A stretch of DNA of 64,000 bases from Posidonia oceanica (taxonomy: Eukaryota > Streptophyta > Magnoliopsida > Alismatales > Posidoniaceae). Under the pieces are notes generated by a model, which was not told the DNA's origin, did no database searches, and saw nothing but the letters and a program-made list of their open reading frames with translations. Each line of letters begins with the position of its first letter. Positions within the stretch are counted from its first letter, which is position 1. Both the position numbers and the translations under genes were made by a program. The stretch spans positions 18,432,001-18,496,000 of the forward strand of contig JAZBRS010000049.1 of the NCBI GenBank assembly GCA_037176725.1. Direction: 5' to 3'. Shown here piece after piece: positions 11,445 through 23,518 of the stretch.

Positions 11445-12716
11445 TCCTAGACTCCAGCTTTCGTTTTTGGCTTTTTCGCTCGCCTGCTTTGCAGCCTTGT
11501 CTGCCATTTGTGCCTTCTTTGCCTGTTTTGCTCGATTTTCTGTGCAAACTCTTAGCGAGTCGCCACGTGGCTACTCCGCTTAGGTTTTGCACCTCCTTTG
11601 CCTTGGTTTGTGCTCTATTTTGCTTTGCTATGCCTCTGTTGCTTGTTTACTTGCTTATTTCCTTGCTTCTGCTCTTACTTGCTTTTCAGCTTACCTGTCT
11701 TTACTTTCCTTGTCTTGCTTGCTTATTGTTGCTTCATTTCTTACACAATGCATGTCTACATACTTGTTTTGCAATGATGCATGCTTTTTGAATGATGAAT
11801 GCTTTCTTTTACACATTTGCTATGTCACTACGCACGCACATGCCTTGCATATATGCCTTTTGACATGATGAATGCTTTTTCTTCACTATCATGCCCACGA
11901 ACACTCGCACATGCCATGCACTTGCCTTTTGCTGTGTTGTGTGTTGTCTGCCTGCCATACTTGACTGATTTTCTTCCCTTTCGCATATGCCATGCCTAGG
12001 ATAGTAGAAACATGTTTGCTCTCCCTTTTGCCTAATCTAAAAGCTACAATAAAGCTAAACAATAACTTCTAAGCACAACTACAGCCAATAACTTGCAATT
12101 TTCCCCCTTTCTGGTTAATAAAACGCAAGTAAAAGACTCTAAAGCATCTTGCATGATTGATTCATCTTAGAAAGCATGCATTCTCTCTTCTGAGTCCACC
12201 CACAGTCTGCGAAGGATGGTCCCGACCCCTTGTCCCACTGCTTTTGGCATGGTACAAGTCAGTCGGACTGTCCCCCCTTGTCCAGGGGTCGTGTCGGTGT
12301 TAGTGGAGGGTACCGCCCATGCTTCGGCAGGGTCGAGGCCACCAACGCACCACCCTGTTATTACCTGAGCTTTGGGCCAGGAGTTAGACAGGGGACCTGC
12401 TTTTTTCTGACCTGGAGTCTGTCTAAACCCACTACCCTTGAGTGCGTCCTAGTAGGTCATCTACTCAGGACATGCATGGTGAGAGAGCGCATCTTAGGAC
12501 ATTCATTTGCAAGTGTGCCATTCATGCCACCCCTAATAACTCTTTATTGCATACAACCTCTAACATCTTTACTCTTTTGCAGGTACGTGCGAGATCTGCT
12601 GCCCAGACTCTGAGCGTCCTTCCTCTGAGCTACTCGTCGCTTCCGACGGTAGCTTTCCTTAGGCTCTACTCCCTTCTCTCTCGTCGCAGCTTCCGCTCAC
12701 TTAGACTCAGTCAGTA
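11445..12716 (+). other. E2 leader (untranslated) between primer-binding site and gag
   Basis: T/C-rich sequence full of TTGCTTGCT and CATGCCTTGC words (to about 12000), then a block conserved in all four leaders of the window: AATAAAACGCAAG, CATTCTCTCTTCTGAGTCCA, a CCCCT/AGGGG stem-loop, CTGAGCTTTGGGCCAG, and CAGGACATGCATGGTGAGAG. It contains several short ORFs but none is conserved. The 3' end TTTTGCAGGT near 12575 looks like a splice acceptor or pyrimidine tract plus AG; splicing is untested. Confidence 0.65.
12274..12288 (+). promoter_or_regulatory. Leader stem-loop CCCCT-TGTCC-AGGGG upstream of E2 gag
   Basis: Five-base-pair stem with a five-base loop in a conserved leader block, 428 bases before the gag start. 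Homologous stems sit at 41158-41173 (minus), 49323-49338 and 60871-60885. The E4 copy replaces T-A by an extra C-G pair series (CCCCCT/AGGGGG), so stem pairing is kept although sequence differs. A role in packaging or translation is inference. Confidence 0.5.
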
Positions 12717-14879
12717 ATGGCCCAGTCTGTCGGTGGGCTCCACTTTACCACTGATTCGGAGGGGTTTACCACTTGGGTCTCTCCGGATTTCACTTCTGTT
12801 CGGTCTGTGCCCTCTATGACACCAAGATTCCATCCTCAGGCGTCTAGAGCACTCCCTTCTACTGCGGGTCTCTGGCAAACTTGCGCCACTCCGGATCCGG
12901 TCGTCGAATGTGTCTCGATGACCACCCCTTGCGTTCCGGAGGCGCCTCTGACCCCTTCGTCCTGGGGATATGTCGTTCCCGACATCCCTTCTACTGCGAC
13001 GACCTTTGCTTTAGGTTCTCAATCTCCTGGGTCTGCGTCCCGGCCTGTTCTGCAATTCAGTGTTCCCACTCACGGGTCCCCTGAAGTGCGGTATCGGGAC
13101 CTGATGGACCTTGCCCACACACTGTAGGGTATGGCTCTATCAGTTCGACCCTCTTGCATTCCTGTTGCCCCTGAGGTTCCTCTGCGGCCTGCTGTTGCAC
13201 GCACTGCACTCCCGCCTAGACCATCGCCCGAGCTACACACCGCTCCAGTGATGGGGGCGCGGCATCTGTCTCCAGCTTCTGCACAACACTATGCACTGCA
13301 TACAACTCCCTTTCCTGGTGATCAGTCTCTTGGGCTGGTTGGAGCATAGTATTCCACTGGTTCACTGCTCGGCATCGCGCCTGTGCAGCAACTGTTGCTC
13401 CAACAATCTGCACCTCGCACCACACAGCATATTGCCCATCCATCTCCCTTGCATCAGGTTTAGAACCCAGCATACTTTCCTACCTACACTGCTCGCACGC
13501 ACGGATGCGCCAGCCATCCCGTTGCTCCATCAGGCGACGTGATGGTGGATCCGGAGGAGCACTTAGGTGCGACCCACTCGGCGTATGTGGTCCCTGCCCC
13601 TGTTGCCTCATCTCCTATGGCAGCCAATCCAGACCCCATCAATGACAGGATGGACGTTCTGGAGAAAGCACTACGTCTAGTGCAGGGCAAGGACCACCAG
13701 TCTTACCAGTTTCGCGACCTTTGTCTCTTTCCCGAGGCCGCACTCCCTTCGAAGTTCCGCATCCCGGTCTTCGATAAATACAATGGTAAAGGCTGTCCTA
13801 TTTCGCATCTGAAGGCATACTGCGGGGACCTTGCTCAGCTTCAGGCTGATGAAAGGCTCCTTATCCGCCTGTTTCAGAAGAGTTTGACCGGCCTCGCGCT
13901 CAAGTGGTTCACTTCCCTTGACATGGCAGCGGTTCGAACTTGGACCGATCTTTCTCAGGCCTTCCTTGAGCAGTATGCTTTCAACCTCGACCTGATCCCC
14001 AAGAGGGAGGATCTTGTCGCCATCCAGCAGAGACCCCAAGAGCCATTCGGGGAGTATGTCGGTCGCTGGCGTTCCTTAGCCGCCCAAGTCAAAGATAAAC
14101 CCTCCGAGGAGGATTCTATTGAGATGATCGTTAAAGGGGTGCTGCCAGTGATTGGGACTCTGCTTTGCATTCAGCACATCACTAGTCATGCATCGCTGAT
14201 TAGGGCTGGTGTCTGCGTGGAAAGCTCGCTGCGAAGTGGGCATTTCCCCGCACTTTCTGCATTGGCTAGGCAGGCCAACACCTCCAGCAATCGCCACAGC
14301 AACAACAACAACAGCTCCACTCCTGACTGCTCCGAACAGCTCACCGAGTTATGTGTCGATCTTCCCGAAGAGCCTGCCTATACAGAGAGTCAACTAGACC
14401 CTTTTCCGCTAGAGCACGCACCTAATTTTGCACCCACTAAGCACACTGCCACCGTCGAGCCCATGCATCACGTCGCACCTGCTCGGCAAGGACTCCATCT
14501 AGGGCAAAGATGACCTCGTCGGGTTGAGTGTGATTACATGCCTCTCCTCGAACCACTGAGCGCCATCTTCCCTCAAGTTGAGTCGCTCCTGAGGCCCCCG
14601 GCTGTCCGTCCGTCACCAAATCCCCCTCCGTGGTGGCATGATACGGATCAGTTCTGCAGTTTCCATTGGGCCACCGGGCACTCGACGGACAACTGCCTCA
14701 CTCTCCGGGATGCCGTTCAACGCCTGATCGACTGCAGGATCATCAGCGTTGGCAAGCAGGAGCCTACACATACACCTGCACTTGCACTTGCACGCCCTAG
14801 TGTAGCCGACCCTTCCTTTTCCAAGCCTGCAGGCTTCGCAGCTGCCGAAACCTCAGGGGGTTACCCCAATCTTCTCTGA
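12717..14879 (+). pseudogene. gag of E2 (Tat type), interrupted by stops
   Basis: One frame from MAQSVGGLHFTTDSEG to the zinc knuckle and beyond, so the start is the MAQ methionine that E1, E4 and E5 also have. Proline- and serine-rich N-terminal third; capsid-type retrotransposon gag core from about 13720 (FRIPVFDKYNGKGCPISHLK, LIRLFQKSLTGLALKWFTSL, FLEQYAFNLDLIPKREDLVA); C-terminal CX2HX4HX4C knuckle CSFHWATGHSTDNC at about 14657-14700. Stops in frame: 13125-13127, 13347-13349, one near 13460, and 14511-14513. The first stop (TAG, then ATG three bases on) is also present at the equivalent place in E4 gag. No frameshift is evident. Confidence 0.9.
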
Positions 14880-15299
14880 ATCCCGCTCTGCTCCGATGGG
14901 TCCTTCTGATCACATTGGCGCGATCCCCTTCTTCCGTCCTCCCTATCTCGTCCGAGGGACGCTCGGAGATGCAACGGCAGTGTCGACAGCAAGACCAGGC
15001 GCAGCGTCATCTAGGTAATTTCTTCTCCAACTTTTGCAGCCCCAGTGCTCCTCGCATTGCCAACAGTGGACCCCGCCGACAACATCAGCAGCGTAGGAGC
15101 GAACCCAGCGCCTCCCTCCCGAGGTTGCTGATAGGTAAGCCCTTCTAACCTCTCTTTTGTTTTCTACATTGCCTTTCTTTTTTGTTTTGTTTTGTTTTTG
15201 CGGTTTTTCGCCTTGCCTGAAAATCATAAAAAGTATAAAATCAACAAAACTCATTAAAAAGCATGCATCTCTTCTACTTCTTGCATTCATCTCCTCATT

Positions 15300-15600
15300 C
15301 GGGCTGATATCCCTAACTATTCGACGATAGGTCCGTTAACCTGTCATCCTCGGGCTGATATCCCTAACTATTCGGCGATAGGTCCGTTAACCTATCATCA
15401 TTCGGGCTGGCAACCCTAACTGCTCGGCGATAGGTCCGTTAACCTGTCATCCTCGGGCTGGCAACCCTAACTGCTCGGCGATAGGTCTGTTAACCTATCA
15501 TTCGGGCTGGCAACCCTAACTGCTCGGCGATAGGTCCGTTAACCTATCATTCGGGCTGATATCGCTAACTATTCGGCGATAGGTCCGTCAACCTATCACC
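15300..15600 (+). repeat. Tandem array of six ~50-bp hairpin units in the E2 3' region
   Basis: Units start at 15300, 15351, 15403, 15454, 15503 and 15552 (period 49-52 bp). Each has GGGCTG(GCAA or ATAT)CCC, then CTAACT(G/A)(C/T)TCGGC, then GATAGGTCCGTTAACCTATC, whose 7-bp arms GATAGGT/ACCTATC enclose CCGTTA. Variants ACCTGTC keep G-U pairing. Units of related sequence flank the hairpin array of E3 at about 33165 and 35185-35300. Confidence 0.92.
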
Positions 15601-16950
15601 TTGCACATTCCTCTGCACATAGCTATCATCTCATGCATTCATGCCATCCTGTACATATCTGTCATCATCCGCATGTCACCTTCTGCACATACATGTCATT
15701 TCATGCATCCTGTAAAGCAAAAATGCCAAAAAAAAAAAACAAAAATATCAAGAAAATCAAAAAACGCAAAAATATTTTCTCGCATTGCTGTTGGTTTTCC
15801 CTTTTATGTTTTCTTAAACCTAAAAAACCATAAAAAATACAAAACCAATGCAAAAACCTAAAAACATGCTTGTCCCTTCCCTTCTAAAAAATACAAAACC
15901 CATAAACATTTGCATAATCAGAAACCCGACTATGGACAAGCAAGCAGCGCCTAGAGGATGTCAAGCAGCGACAGTCTCAGGCAGGTCTCACCTGAGTAGC
16001 GCCATCTCTTGCATGTGGCCACAAAGTGAGACTGAGAGCAGAATAGAGCATCCCGCTGAGTTTCAGAACACTACAAGCAGGATCCACCTTATCAAGAGAG
16101 TCCACCGAACATGGAGAGGACCGAAGCAGAGCGGGGCATAGCCAGAGGCTGCAAGCACACATTGCAGAGGCTGAGGGTGTACGCGGATCAGCCGAACTCT
16201 TAATGCCTCATCAGGAACCGCTACCCCAAGAGGGCGAAGACATGCATATCCCAAAAGAATAGAGATCATGTGAGCAAAAGAATATGATAACTTGATATGC
16301 ATGCTGAGCACAAAAGAAAAATGAAGAAAGAAGTTGAAGAAAGAAGGTGCTCATGAGAGGAGTGATTCGGACGAGCATCAAAGCCATCTCAGTTATCAAC
16401 ATCAAGCATCACACTGGCAACTGCACAAGACATCATATCTGGAGGACCTGGCCCCACCCTCTGAGCGCAGCAGCACGCTCCAACCCCTGTGCAGACAACA
16501 CTTATTTCCAAGAAGGCTAGATGCCGGTCCAATCACTCATGAGGGGAAAAGAAACATCATCCTGTGAGCGTCAAAAGCGGTAGTCGGTCCCCGAGGAATT
16601 AAGACGGAGGCTGTGAAGCTACATCCAACGCTTCTGCTACCTACCTGCAGCCAAAGGCTATTCTCTGCGAAGCCAAAGCCTCATCCCGAGCCAAGAGTGA
16701 GAAAGAGAGCCACCAACCACAACTCGGCATGGTGTTGCTCGAGGATCGAGTCTCCTGAGTCAGGAAGTGCAGAAGCACCCTTTTAGCGCAGTTGCTTTTG
16801 AGTCCAAAGCCACCAAAAAATGCATGCTGTAATATACTATCACCTTCTTTCCTCTCTGTTTTCGAAAATCGGAGTCAAGGATGAGCACTTTTGCCTGACC
16901 TCGCTCAGAGGCACTGCGTTTTTCAAAAGTTTTGCCACCCACCACGTTGG

Positions 16951-16955
16951 GTAGG
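16951..16955. repeat. Target-site duplication GTAGG, left copy (solo LTR S2)
   Basis: Identical to 22709-22713 on the other side of the LTR-A copy. Confidence 0.75.
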
Positions 16956-19900
16956 TGTTGACACCCCATCTTGGCAGGCTTGGACCACTTGGAGCCCTCC
17001 TAGTGATTGCTGGACTCAAACCTAGACCAAAACCAAACCCTAACCCTCTTCTTTACCCTTCAAAACCAGCCAACTTGACCTAAGCCTTTACCCCTCTTCC
17101 CAAGCTCAAAACCTGACCAAAATCCATAGGAAAACCCACCAACACCCACTTAACAAACCTGCCCAAGAACTTAGAAACTTTCAAACCTAGACCATTCCCA
17201 AAAGCCCTAGAAAACCTAGGTAAAACTACCCTTTTTTCTACACCTTGAAACCCCTCTAAAACCTTCTCAGAATCAAACCAAAATTTCAGAAGCAACACCT
17301 CAAATCCTAGACTGCCCACTCAGCAATTTTCATCCCATTCCAAGACCTTTAAAACCTCCATTCACTCAAATTATCCTTTTCTCTCTCCGGGATTATCATT
17401 TTCTCTCTCCTCTCTCTCTCCTAACTATCATCTCTCTTTTCATCCCCTTCTTACCCTTTCTCTGGTCTGGCTGTGGGCCCCCTCTGTGCTTCTGTCCTTC
17501 CTCTACCCTATTCCTATTTTCACTTTATTTTTAGCATTTTTTCTGAATTTTAGAAATCATTTTCCTCCAACCTATCTCTTTTCCTTCTATCTCCCTCTTT
17601 TTTCCATTTCTTTCCTCCTTCTCTTTTCCTTTTCTCTCTTTTGCAAAAATCCATAAAAACCCCTAAAAATCTGTAAAACCCCAAAACATAAAAGAAACAA
17701 ATCAGAACCCTAAGAAAAATAATTAAAAAACATTAAACAAGCAATTAAAAACCTAAACTTAACTAAATCAAGCTAAAAGGAAAACCAAGCATGTAAGCTA
17801 AAAAATGCAAAACAAATCAAAAGAAAACACTGAAAAATCAAGAAAAAAACTAAAATGAAATCAAAACCCACCAAGAGTAAAAACACCATCAGAAGAATTA
17901 AAAAACAAACCCTAAAAAGAAGAATTAAAAAACAAACACTAGGATAAGCAATTAAAGAAGCAAAAAGACAACCTAATAAGCATAAGAAAAACAACATAAA
18001 GACTTAATTAAAAAGAAAAAGAGAAACACATTTAAAAGACTTAAAAACACTCCATCAAAAAAGAGAAACCTAATTAAAAAAAAAACATCAAGAAAAATTA
18101 ACAAATAAAAATCAAAGCATAATTTAAAAGACTTAAGAAAGAAAAAACCCTAAGAAGACTAAAACTTAAAAACCTGAAAACAACCCTGGTTAATACGAAA
18201 ATAAATCCTAAAAAATCCTAATCAATATCCTAAGTGTCCAACAAGGGAAACACAATTTTTAAAACGATTTAAAAAAAGGTTTAACAAACATTTAATCAAG
18301 TGAAAACTAATTAAAAGCAAAACCAAAACCTTAAAACCCTAATCAAGCCCAAAACACACTAATCAACCCAAAATGGCCATTAAAAAATTTAATTAAAATC
18401 CTAATTCACATCACAACCTTTCTAATATTTTTATTTATTTTTAGTTCATTTTTACTTATTTTATTTCCTTACTTTTCCCTCCTTTTCTTTCCCTCTCCTT
18501 ACTTTCCTTTCTTTCCCATTTTTTCTCTGCTGGGCCTAATCCAGCCCGTTTCTCTTTTTCTTTTATTTCTTTTCTTTTTTTCCTTCGGCCCACGGTCCGA
18601 CCCAGCGCTTCTTCCTCTTCCTTCTTCTTCCTTCTTCTTCCTCGCGCGTCAGCCGGTTTTCCTCCTGCGAGCTCGCTGTGACAGTCTTCCCTCCACCCGT
18701 TCAAATTCAAGCCTTCCATCACTTCGGTCTACAGAGCTCGCCGCTTCACCTCCATCTCAGCGGCTTTTCTGGAGGCACTCATTGCCGGCCGACATCAGTC
18801 TCCTCTGCTGCAGTGGCCGCCGGTTGAATTCAAAAATTCCCAGCGCGCCAGCAGCCAGCCTCCTCCGGATAAAAAGCCTCCCGTTCATTCCTTCAACCAC
18901 AGTGAGCAATCAGTGAAAGACCAGCAGTTAGCAACCTGAGAGAGCCCAATTCCAGAAGCAATTCCATCCATTTCTTCCATCTGAAACAGCCTTCCTCTTC
19001 TTCTCTGCCTCCTCCATTTCCAGCAGAAAGAGTGGCCAGAGAGAGTGGAAAGAGTGTCCACCTCTGCATCCCGGAGAGAGCCTCCAATTCTCCAGCCTCC
19101 CTTCAGCAATTCCCTCCCCTTCCTCTGCTAAAGTCCGCAGCAAACCTCCCTCTTCCCTTTCCAGCAAGCCAGACCCACCTCAAGCCACCACACTCCTCCC
19201 AGTTGCTTCCCCAATCTCACCCAACTACCAGCCTTCATCTCCCGCCATCCCATTGCCTTTTCACCACCTAAAACCGCCCTGAAACTCCACCCAAGCACCA
19301 ACAGAAACCAACACAACCCATTCAACAATTCCCTCCACTCCAGTCCGCAACTTTCTTCCAAACTCCACCCAGAGATTCACTGAACCTCTACCTTTCCAGA
19401 GCACCAGACCTCGAACCCAACCATCCACCACAGCCTGCAGACTCCACTACAAACACCTTGCTTCACTTCTGACCAGAAATCCGGCCATCTCCCGAATCAG
19501 CTCTACAGCCTCCAGAACAGCTAACCAACCATCCAGAATCACTCCCCGAGCCTCCAGCTACCTCCCGGAAGGCTCCACCAGGTCCGACGAGCAGCAACAC
19601 CCTCCCCCCATCTCCAGTCACTTTGCTGAACCCAAAAGGTGCCAGATTCTGCTCTGAGCTTCGAAGCTCGCGTCCGATCGCTCAGGGAGCACCGGAAGCT
19701 CGCTCTGAGCCAGCTCCAACCTCCGCAAGCGCCCGACAGTCGCCGATGCAACTGCACGACCATCGCCGGCCAGCTCCGACACTGCTGAGGTCGGGAGGAC
19801 GCACCAGACACGCGAAAAGGTAATTCTTCACCTCCTCAGCTCTCTCTCCTTCCTCTGATGCTTTCCCGCCGACCAGAACCAGTTCTCCGGCCCTCCTGCT

Positions 19901-22708
19901 CCGTCCTCGACTCGCCGGTCAGTTCCTCTTCTCCGGTGCCGTTCTCCGGTCTCCACGACGCTCCAGCCAGCGGAACGCCGTCCCGACGACCCCCGGAGCT
20001 CCGCACGAACGCCAACAGCAGCCTCCGCCCTCCTGCGCCTCCTCAAGCCCCCTGTGCCAGCGGTGGTGAGGTCTGGAAGCTTACTGCTACAGTACTCACC
20101 TCTGCCGACGATCACTGTGCTTTTATTTTCTCAGTTATATGGTTTTTGTGTGAATATTGCATGCTTAGTCTAAGTTCTTTCATTTTTGCATTCTGGTCCT
20201 TCTATCATTTAAGTTGCTATGTTTTTTATTTAAAACTATGCTAAATTGCTCTGAATGTCTGTGTTTTCCAGTATTTTCTTTTCAGTCCTTTTACTGTGCT
20301 GTTTAGTTATAACTTTTTGTGCTTTGGCCCCTGTTTTTTCCATTTTTGCACTTAGATCCTGTTTCAATTAGACCATTTAATTGCATATAGTTTACCATAT
20401 CAAATTGCATTATGTATCCCCATGTTTCACTGTTTTTACATTTAGGTCCATGTACTGTAGTAACTTAGGCTTCATTTTTAATTTTTGCATACTGCATTGC
20501 ATATTTTACCTCCTGTTTTTTTATTTTTGCATATAGGTCCATTTTAAATGGACAGTAATCATTTTGCATGCATTTTTGCTTATTGCATTGCATTTTCAAC
20601 CCTGTTTTTTAAAAAAATTGCACATCAGTCCTGCCTTCTGATTTCAGAGCATGTTTACCATATAAAATTGCATATTTGACCCCTGCATGATTCAAAAAAC
20701 ACACATAGGTCCTTGCATCCTTTAAAAACCATGTAAAAAGACTGTTTTGCCCCTAAAGTTGCATCTTAGCTCCTATGCTTACAAAATTGCATGTAGACCC
20801 TCCACTTGCATTCCCGGACTCCCCAGAACCCTGTTTTCTGGAAAATTTGCACTTTAGACCCTAGTTTTTTCCAAAATTGCATTCTGATTTCTTTTTGCTT
20901 TCAAAACTTCTTCCAATGCATACCCTCTTTTCAAAATGGCTTTCTAAACCCAGTCTTTTGCAAAATAACCCTCTGCCCTCTCCTGTTTTCAAAACTCTCT
21001 CCTGTGGGCTCCATCCTTTTTGAAAATTTGCTTTTAGCCTCCTTTTCTTTTTCAAAAATGGCATTTGAACCTCTGTTTTTCTAAAAATTCTCTTCTTGTC
21101 TTTTCTTGCATCTTGCATGCATCCTGCATTCATTTAGTCTTGCATTTCAGCATCCTTTTGCACACACTAAGCACCTTTAGCTCTCCTTCACTTGGGAGGA
21201 CCTTTTGCACACCCCTAGGACCTCCTGAACACTTAGATCTGCTTTTCTCCCCTGTTCTGGCCCTTCTGCCTTGAAGCTGCGATATCTTCCAATCCGGCCG
21301 TTGGATCTTCTCAAGCAAGCTGCCCAGGCGACCGCAGCAAAGCGCCCTTCAGCATGGACTAGACAGATCTCAGATCAGGCTCCCGGATTTCCAGGTATGT
21401 CCTCCTGAACCCCTGCATTGCATTCATTTGCATGCCATTTGCATAGTTTTCCTCGTTTTCGATTTCTGTCTCTTTGAGCATGTAGAATAGGACCTCCTCT
21501 TCTTGTCTATCAACTCAGATCCCTGTTTCGCGTACTCTTGGGTGTTTTGTGTTGTGTTTTCCTTGGATTCACCACTTAATGTGACTTTCTTCCCCCTTTT
21601 CCACGATCCGATCGCATCGCGAGCTTTGGGCAGCGTGCGAGACACACCGTGGAACGGTTTAGCGGGAAACGGTCGCAAAGAGGTGGTAATCCCCCCGTTT
21701 GCTCACTCTCCCCTTTGTAGGTCTTCACACCTACTCTGTGTGGCCCCAAACAGCGCCTGTTCTCACACATGCGTTGTACTTCTCCTTTTACTGCTTCTAA
21801 TCTTTTCCTTGCATTTGCATTCGCACGGCTTTTCCGAGGTTTTATCTCGCTGCTTTTGGCACCGTTTTGCGTGCCTGCTTTGTCTTTCGCGTCGTTTTGC
21901 GCACTCACCCTGTTTTTGGCACAGTTTTGCGTGCCCGACATCGTCTTTTGCATCGATTCGCGTGCCGCCTTGCTTTCTCGCCTGTTTTGCGTGCCGATCT
22001 TGTCTTTTTGCACCATTTTGCGCGCTTTCTTGTTTTTCGCCTCGTTTTGCGTGTTTTACGCCGTTTTCTCTTGCATGTCGATCGCATTGCATGGTTTTGC
22101 CGTTGTTTTGCTTTTTCGCTTGCATTTGCATATAGGGCTGTGATACTTACTGTCTGGAGTTCTCACGAGCCAGGTTTTGCCCGGTTCGGAACACAGACAG
22201 CGTAGCTGAGCACTTAGACAGCACGTTTACTTCCTTGCTTTGCATCTCTCCACTTAGAGCACACCTTGAGCATTCATTTAGGCATTTATAGGCACATAGG
22301 CATTCAATCCTGCATTTCTCCGCGTATGCGAGCGTAAGCCTAGAAAGACCGATTCTCGGGCGTGTCGGGGGTGCCTAACACCTTCCCCACACGTAACAGG
22401 AGTCCTTGCCCTGTCTTTTGGCCCGTAATGACCATACTGCCCTTATCCTAGGCTAGAGTCATCCCTTTTGCATGCATTTGCATTTATTTTCCCTTGTATT
22501 GCTTTGCTTTGCATTTCTTGCTTGGTTTTGCGTGTTAATTCACGCATTTCCTTCGGTTTTCCTTGTCTCCCGTTAATGGACATGGTGGCGACTCTAATTT
22601 GTCTTATCTTTCTCTCTTCTCCTCGATTTTAAGTGTTTTCGAGTTGAGCCTCTTCCTCGGATCCAATCGCCGCTAATAGCGAGCCTGATTCCGATCGGGA
22701 TTGCTACA
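16956..22708 (+). mobile_element. Solo LTR-A (S2), 5753 bp
   Basis: Same start (TGTTGACACCCCATCTTGGC) and the same zones as the 5' LTR of E2, ending GGGATTGCTACA. Perfect GTAGG repeats abut both ends and no primer-binding site follows the right end, which is what a solo LTR left by LTR-LTR recombination looks like. The alternative is that it is the 3' LTR of E2; against this, the E2 left flank is ACACG, not GTAGG. It carries its own 30-bp minisatellite (21855-22060) and the conserved U5 block (22345-22395). Confidence 0.75.
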
Positions 22709-22713
22709 GTAGG
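22709..22713. repeat. Target-site duplication GTAGG, right copy (solo LTR S2)
   Basis: Pairs with 16951-16955. Confidence 0.75.
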
Positions 22714-22755
22714 TCCTTGATGAAGAGGCTGAAGTTTCGCCGCTAATAGCGAGCC
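22714..22755 (+). other. Junction filler with a copied 19-bp LTR piece
   Basis: Between solo LTR S2 and the E3 pol lies TCCTTGATGAAGAGGCTGAA followed by TCGCCGCTAATAGCGAGCC, which is identical to a piece of the LTR end at about 22669-22688. Homology to other Tat pol copies starts only at 22756. This looks like templated filler DNA at a deletion or repair junction. Confidence 0.6.
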
Positions 22756-23518
22756 ATGAAGGGCCAAGCCATGGCAGATCACATTGCAGACTTCCCTTTG
22801 CCTGAATACCAACCTCTCCAGACACAGTTCCCAGATGAGGACATCCTCTTTGCAATGGAAGACTCAGAGGAGAAGGACCCTGAAGACATAGAGCATTGGC
22901 AGCTCTACTTTGATGGCGCTGTCAACAAGAAGGGTCGAGGCATAGGTGCGGTGCTGACCACGCCGCAGGGGCAGATGATCCCCTTTGCAAGGAAGCTGAC
23001 CTTCAAATGCACTAATAACGAAGCAGAATATGAAGCATGCATTCTGGGATTGAAGGTCGCACTTGAGCACGAGGTGCAGAAGCTACATGTGCACGGCGAT
23101 GCCATGCTGGTGATTTCCCAAGTGAATGGCAACTAGAGAACAAAGGACCCAAAGTTAGTGCCATATCACGGACACCTGCTGAAGTTGATAGAGCAATTTG
23201 CAAGCATCCGCTTCTCGTACATGAACAGGGCAAGGAACACATACGCAGATGCATTGGCAACCTTGGCGTCCTGGCTCAGTATACCTGAGGACCGAGCAGT
23301 GGATATATCAGTTACTTGCATGGAGCAACCTGCACACTGCATGAGCATAAAGGAGGCAGATTCAGCAGAAGAGCAGCCCTGGTATTTCGACATTAAAGCC
23401 TTCCTTGAGTCTGGCAGCCACCCGCCTGGCATCTCAGCAGTAGATAGAAGAACTCTGGCATGTCTGGCGTCGAAGTAAGTATTAGGGGCAGGGCAGCTAT
23501 ACAAAAGATCATACAACC
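22756..23518 (+). pseudogene. E3 archaeal-type RNase H domain
   Basis: Degrades RNA in RNA/DNA hybrids in reverse transcription; this second RNase H is specific to the Tat lineage. Seen: MADHIADFPLPEYQPL, then WQLYFDGAVNKKGRGIGAVL (first Asp), CTNNEAEYEACILGLKVALE (Glu), HVHGDAMLVISQVNG (Asp) and TYADALATLASWL (last Asp), so all four acidic residues survive. Stops at 23134-23136 (TAG where the family has Trp) and 23476-23478. The frame is the same as the integrase that follows, so this is one pol polyprotein. The upstream RT and first RNase H are missing. Confidence 0.9.

Larger units (their letters stand above)
5878..16955 (+). mobile_element. Tat/Ogre element E2: 5' LTR, leader, gag, 3' non-coding region, no pol
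   Basis: Starts with LTR-A (TGTTGACACC) next to ACACG in the E1 pol, followed by a primer-binding site, a 1.3 kb leader, a degenerate gag, and directly a 3' non-coding region with hairpin tandem repeats. No protease, RT, RNase H or integrase lies between gag and the 3' region, so this is a gag-only (non-autonomous or internally deleted) copy. No matching ACACG appears after the LTR-A copy at 16956-22708; that copy has its own GTAGG duplication, so I treat it as a separate solo insertion. The true 3' LTR of E2 is then missing. Confidence 0.72.
14880..16955 (+). other. E2 3' non-coding region
   Basis: Follows gag directly. Contains a T/A-rich stretch with TTTTGTTTTG (15160-15240), the six-unit hairpin array (15300-15600), CATGTCA/TGCAT words, A-rich sequence (15720-15900), then about 1 kb without ORF of note. 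The end (CTGACCTCGCTCA at about 16891) matches the end of E3 just before its polypurine tract (35649-35660), so this is the element's terminal region. What follows (16906-16955) is not similar to the E3 tract. Confidence 0.7.

Noticed and set aside
15300..15600. CRISPR-like array
   Set aside because: Units are contiguous tandem repeats without unique spacers, in a plant retrotransposon.
16956..22708. Treating this LTR-A copy as the 3' LTR of E2
   Set aside because: Its own flanks are perfect GTAGG repeats, while the E2 left flank is ACACG; kept as an alternative only.
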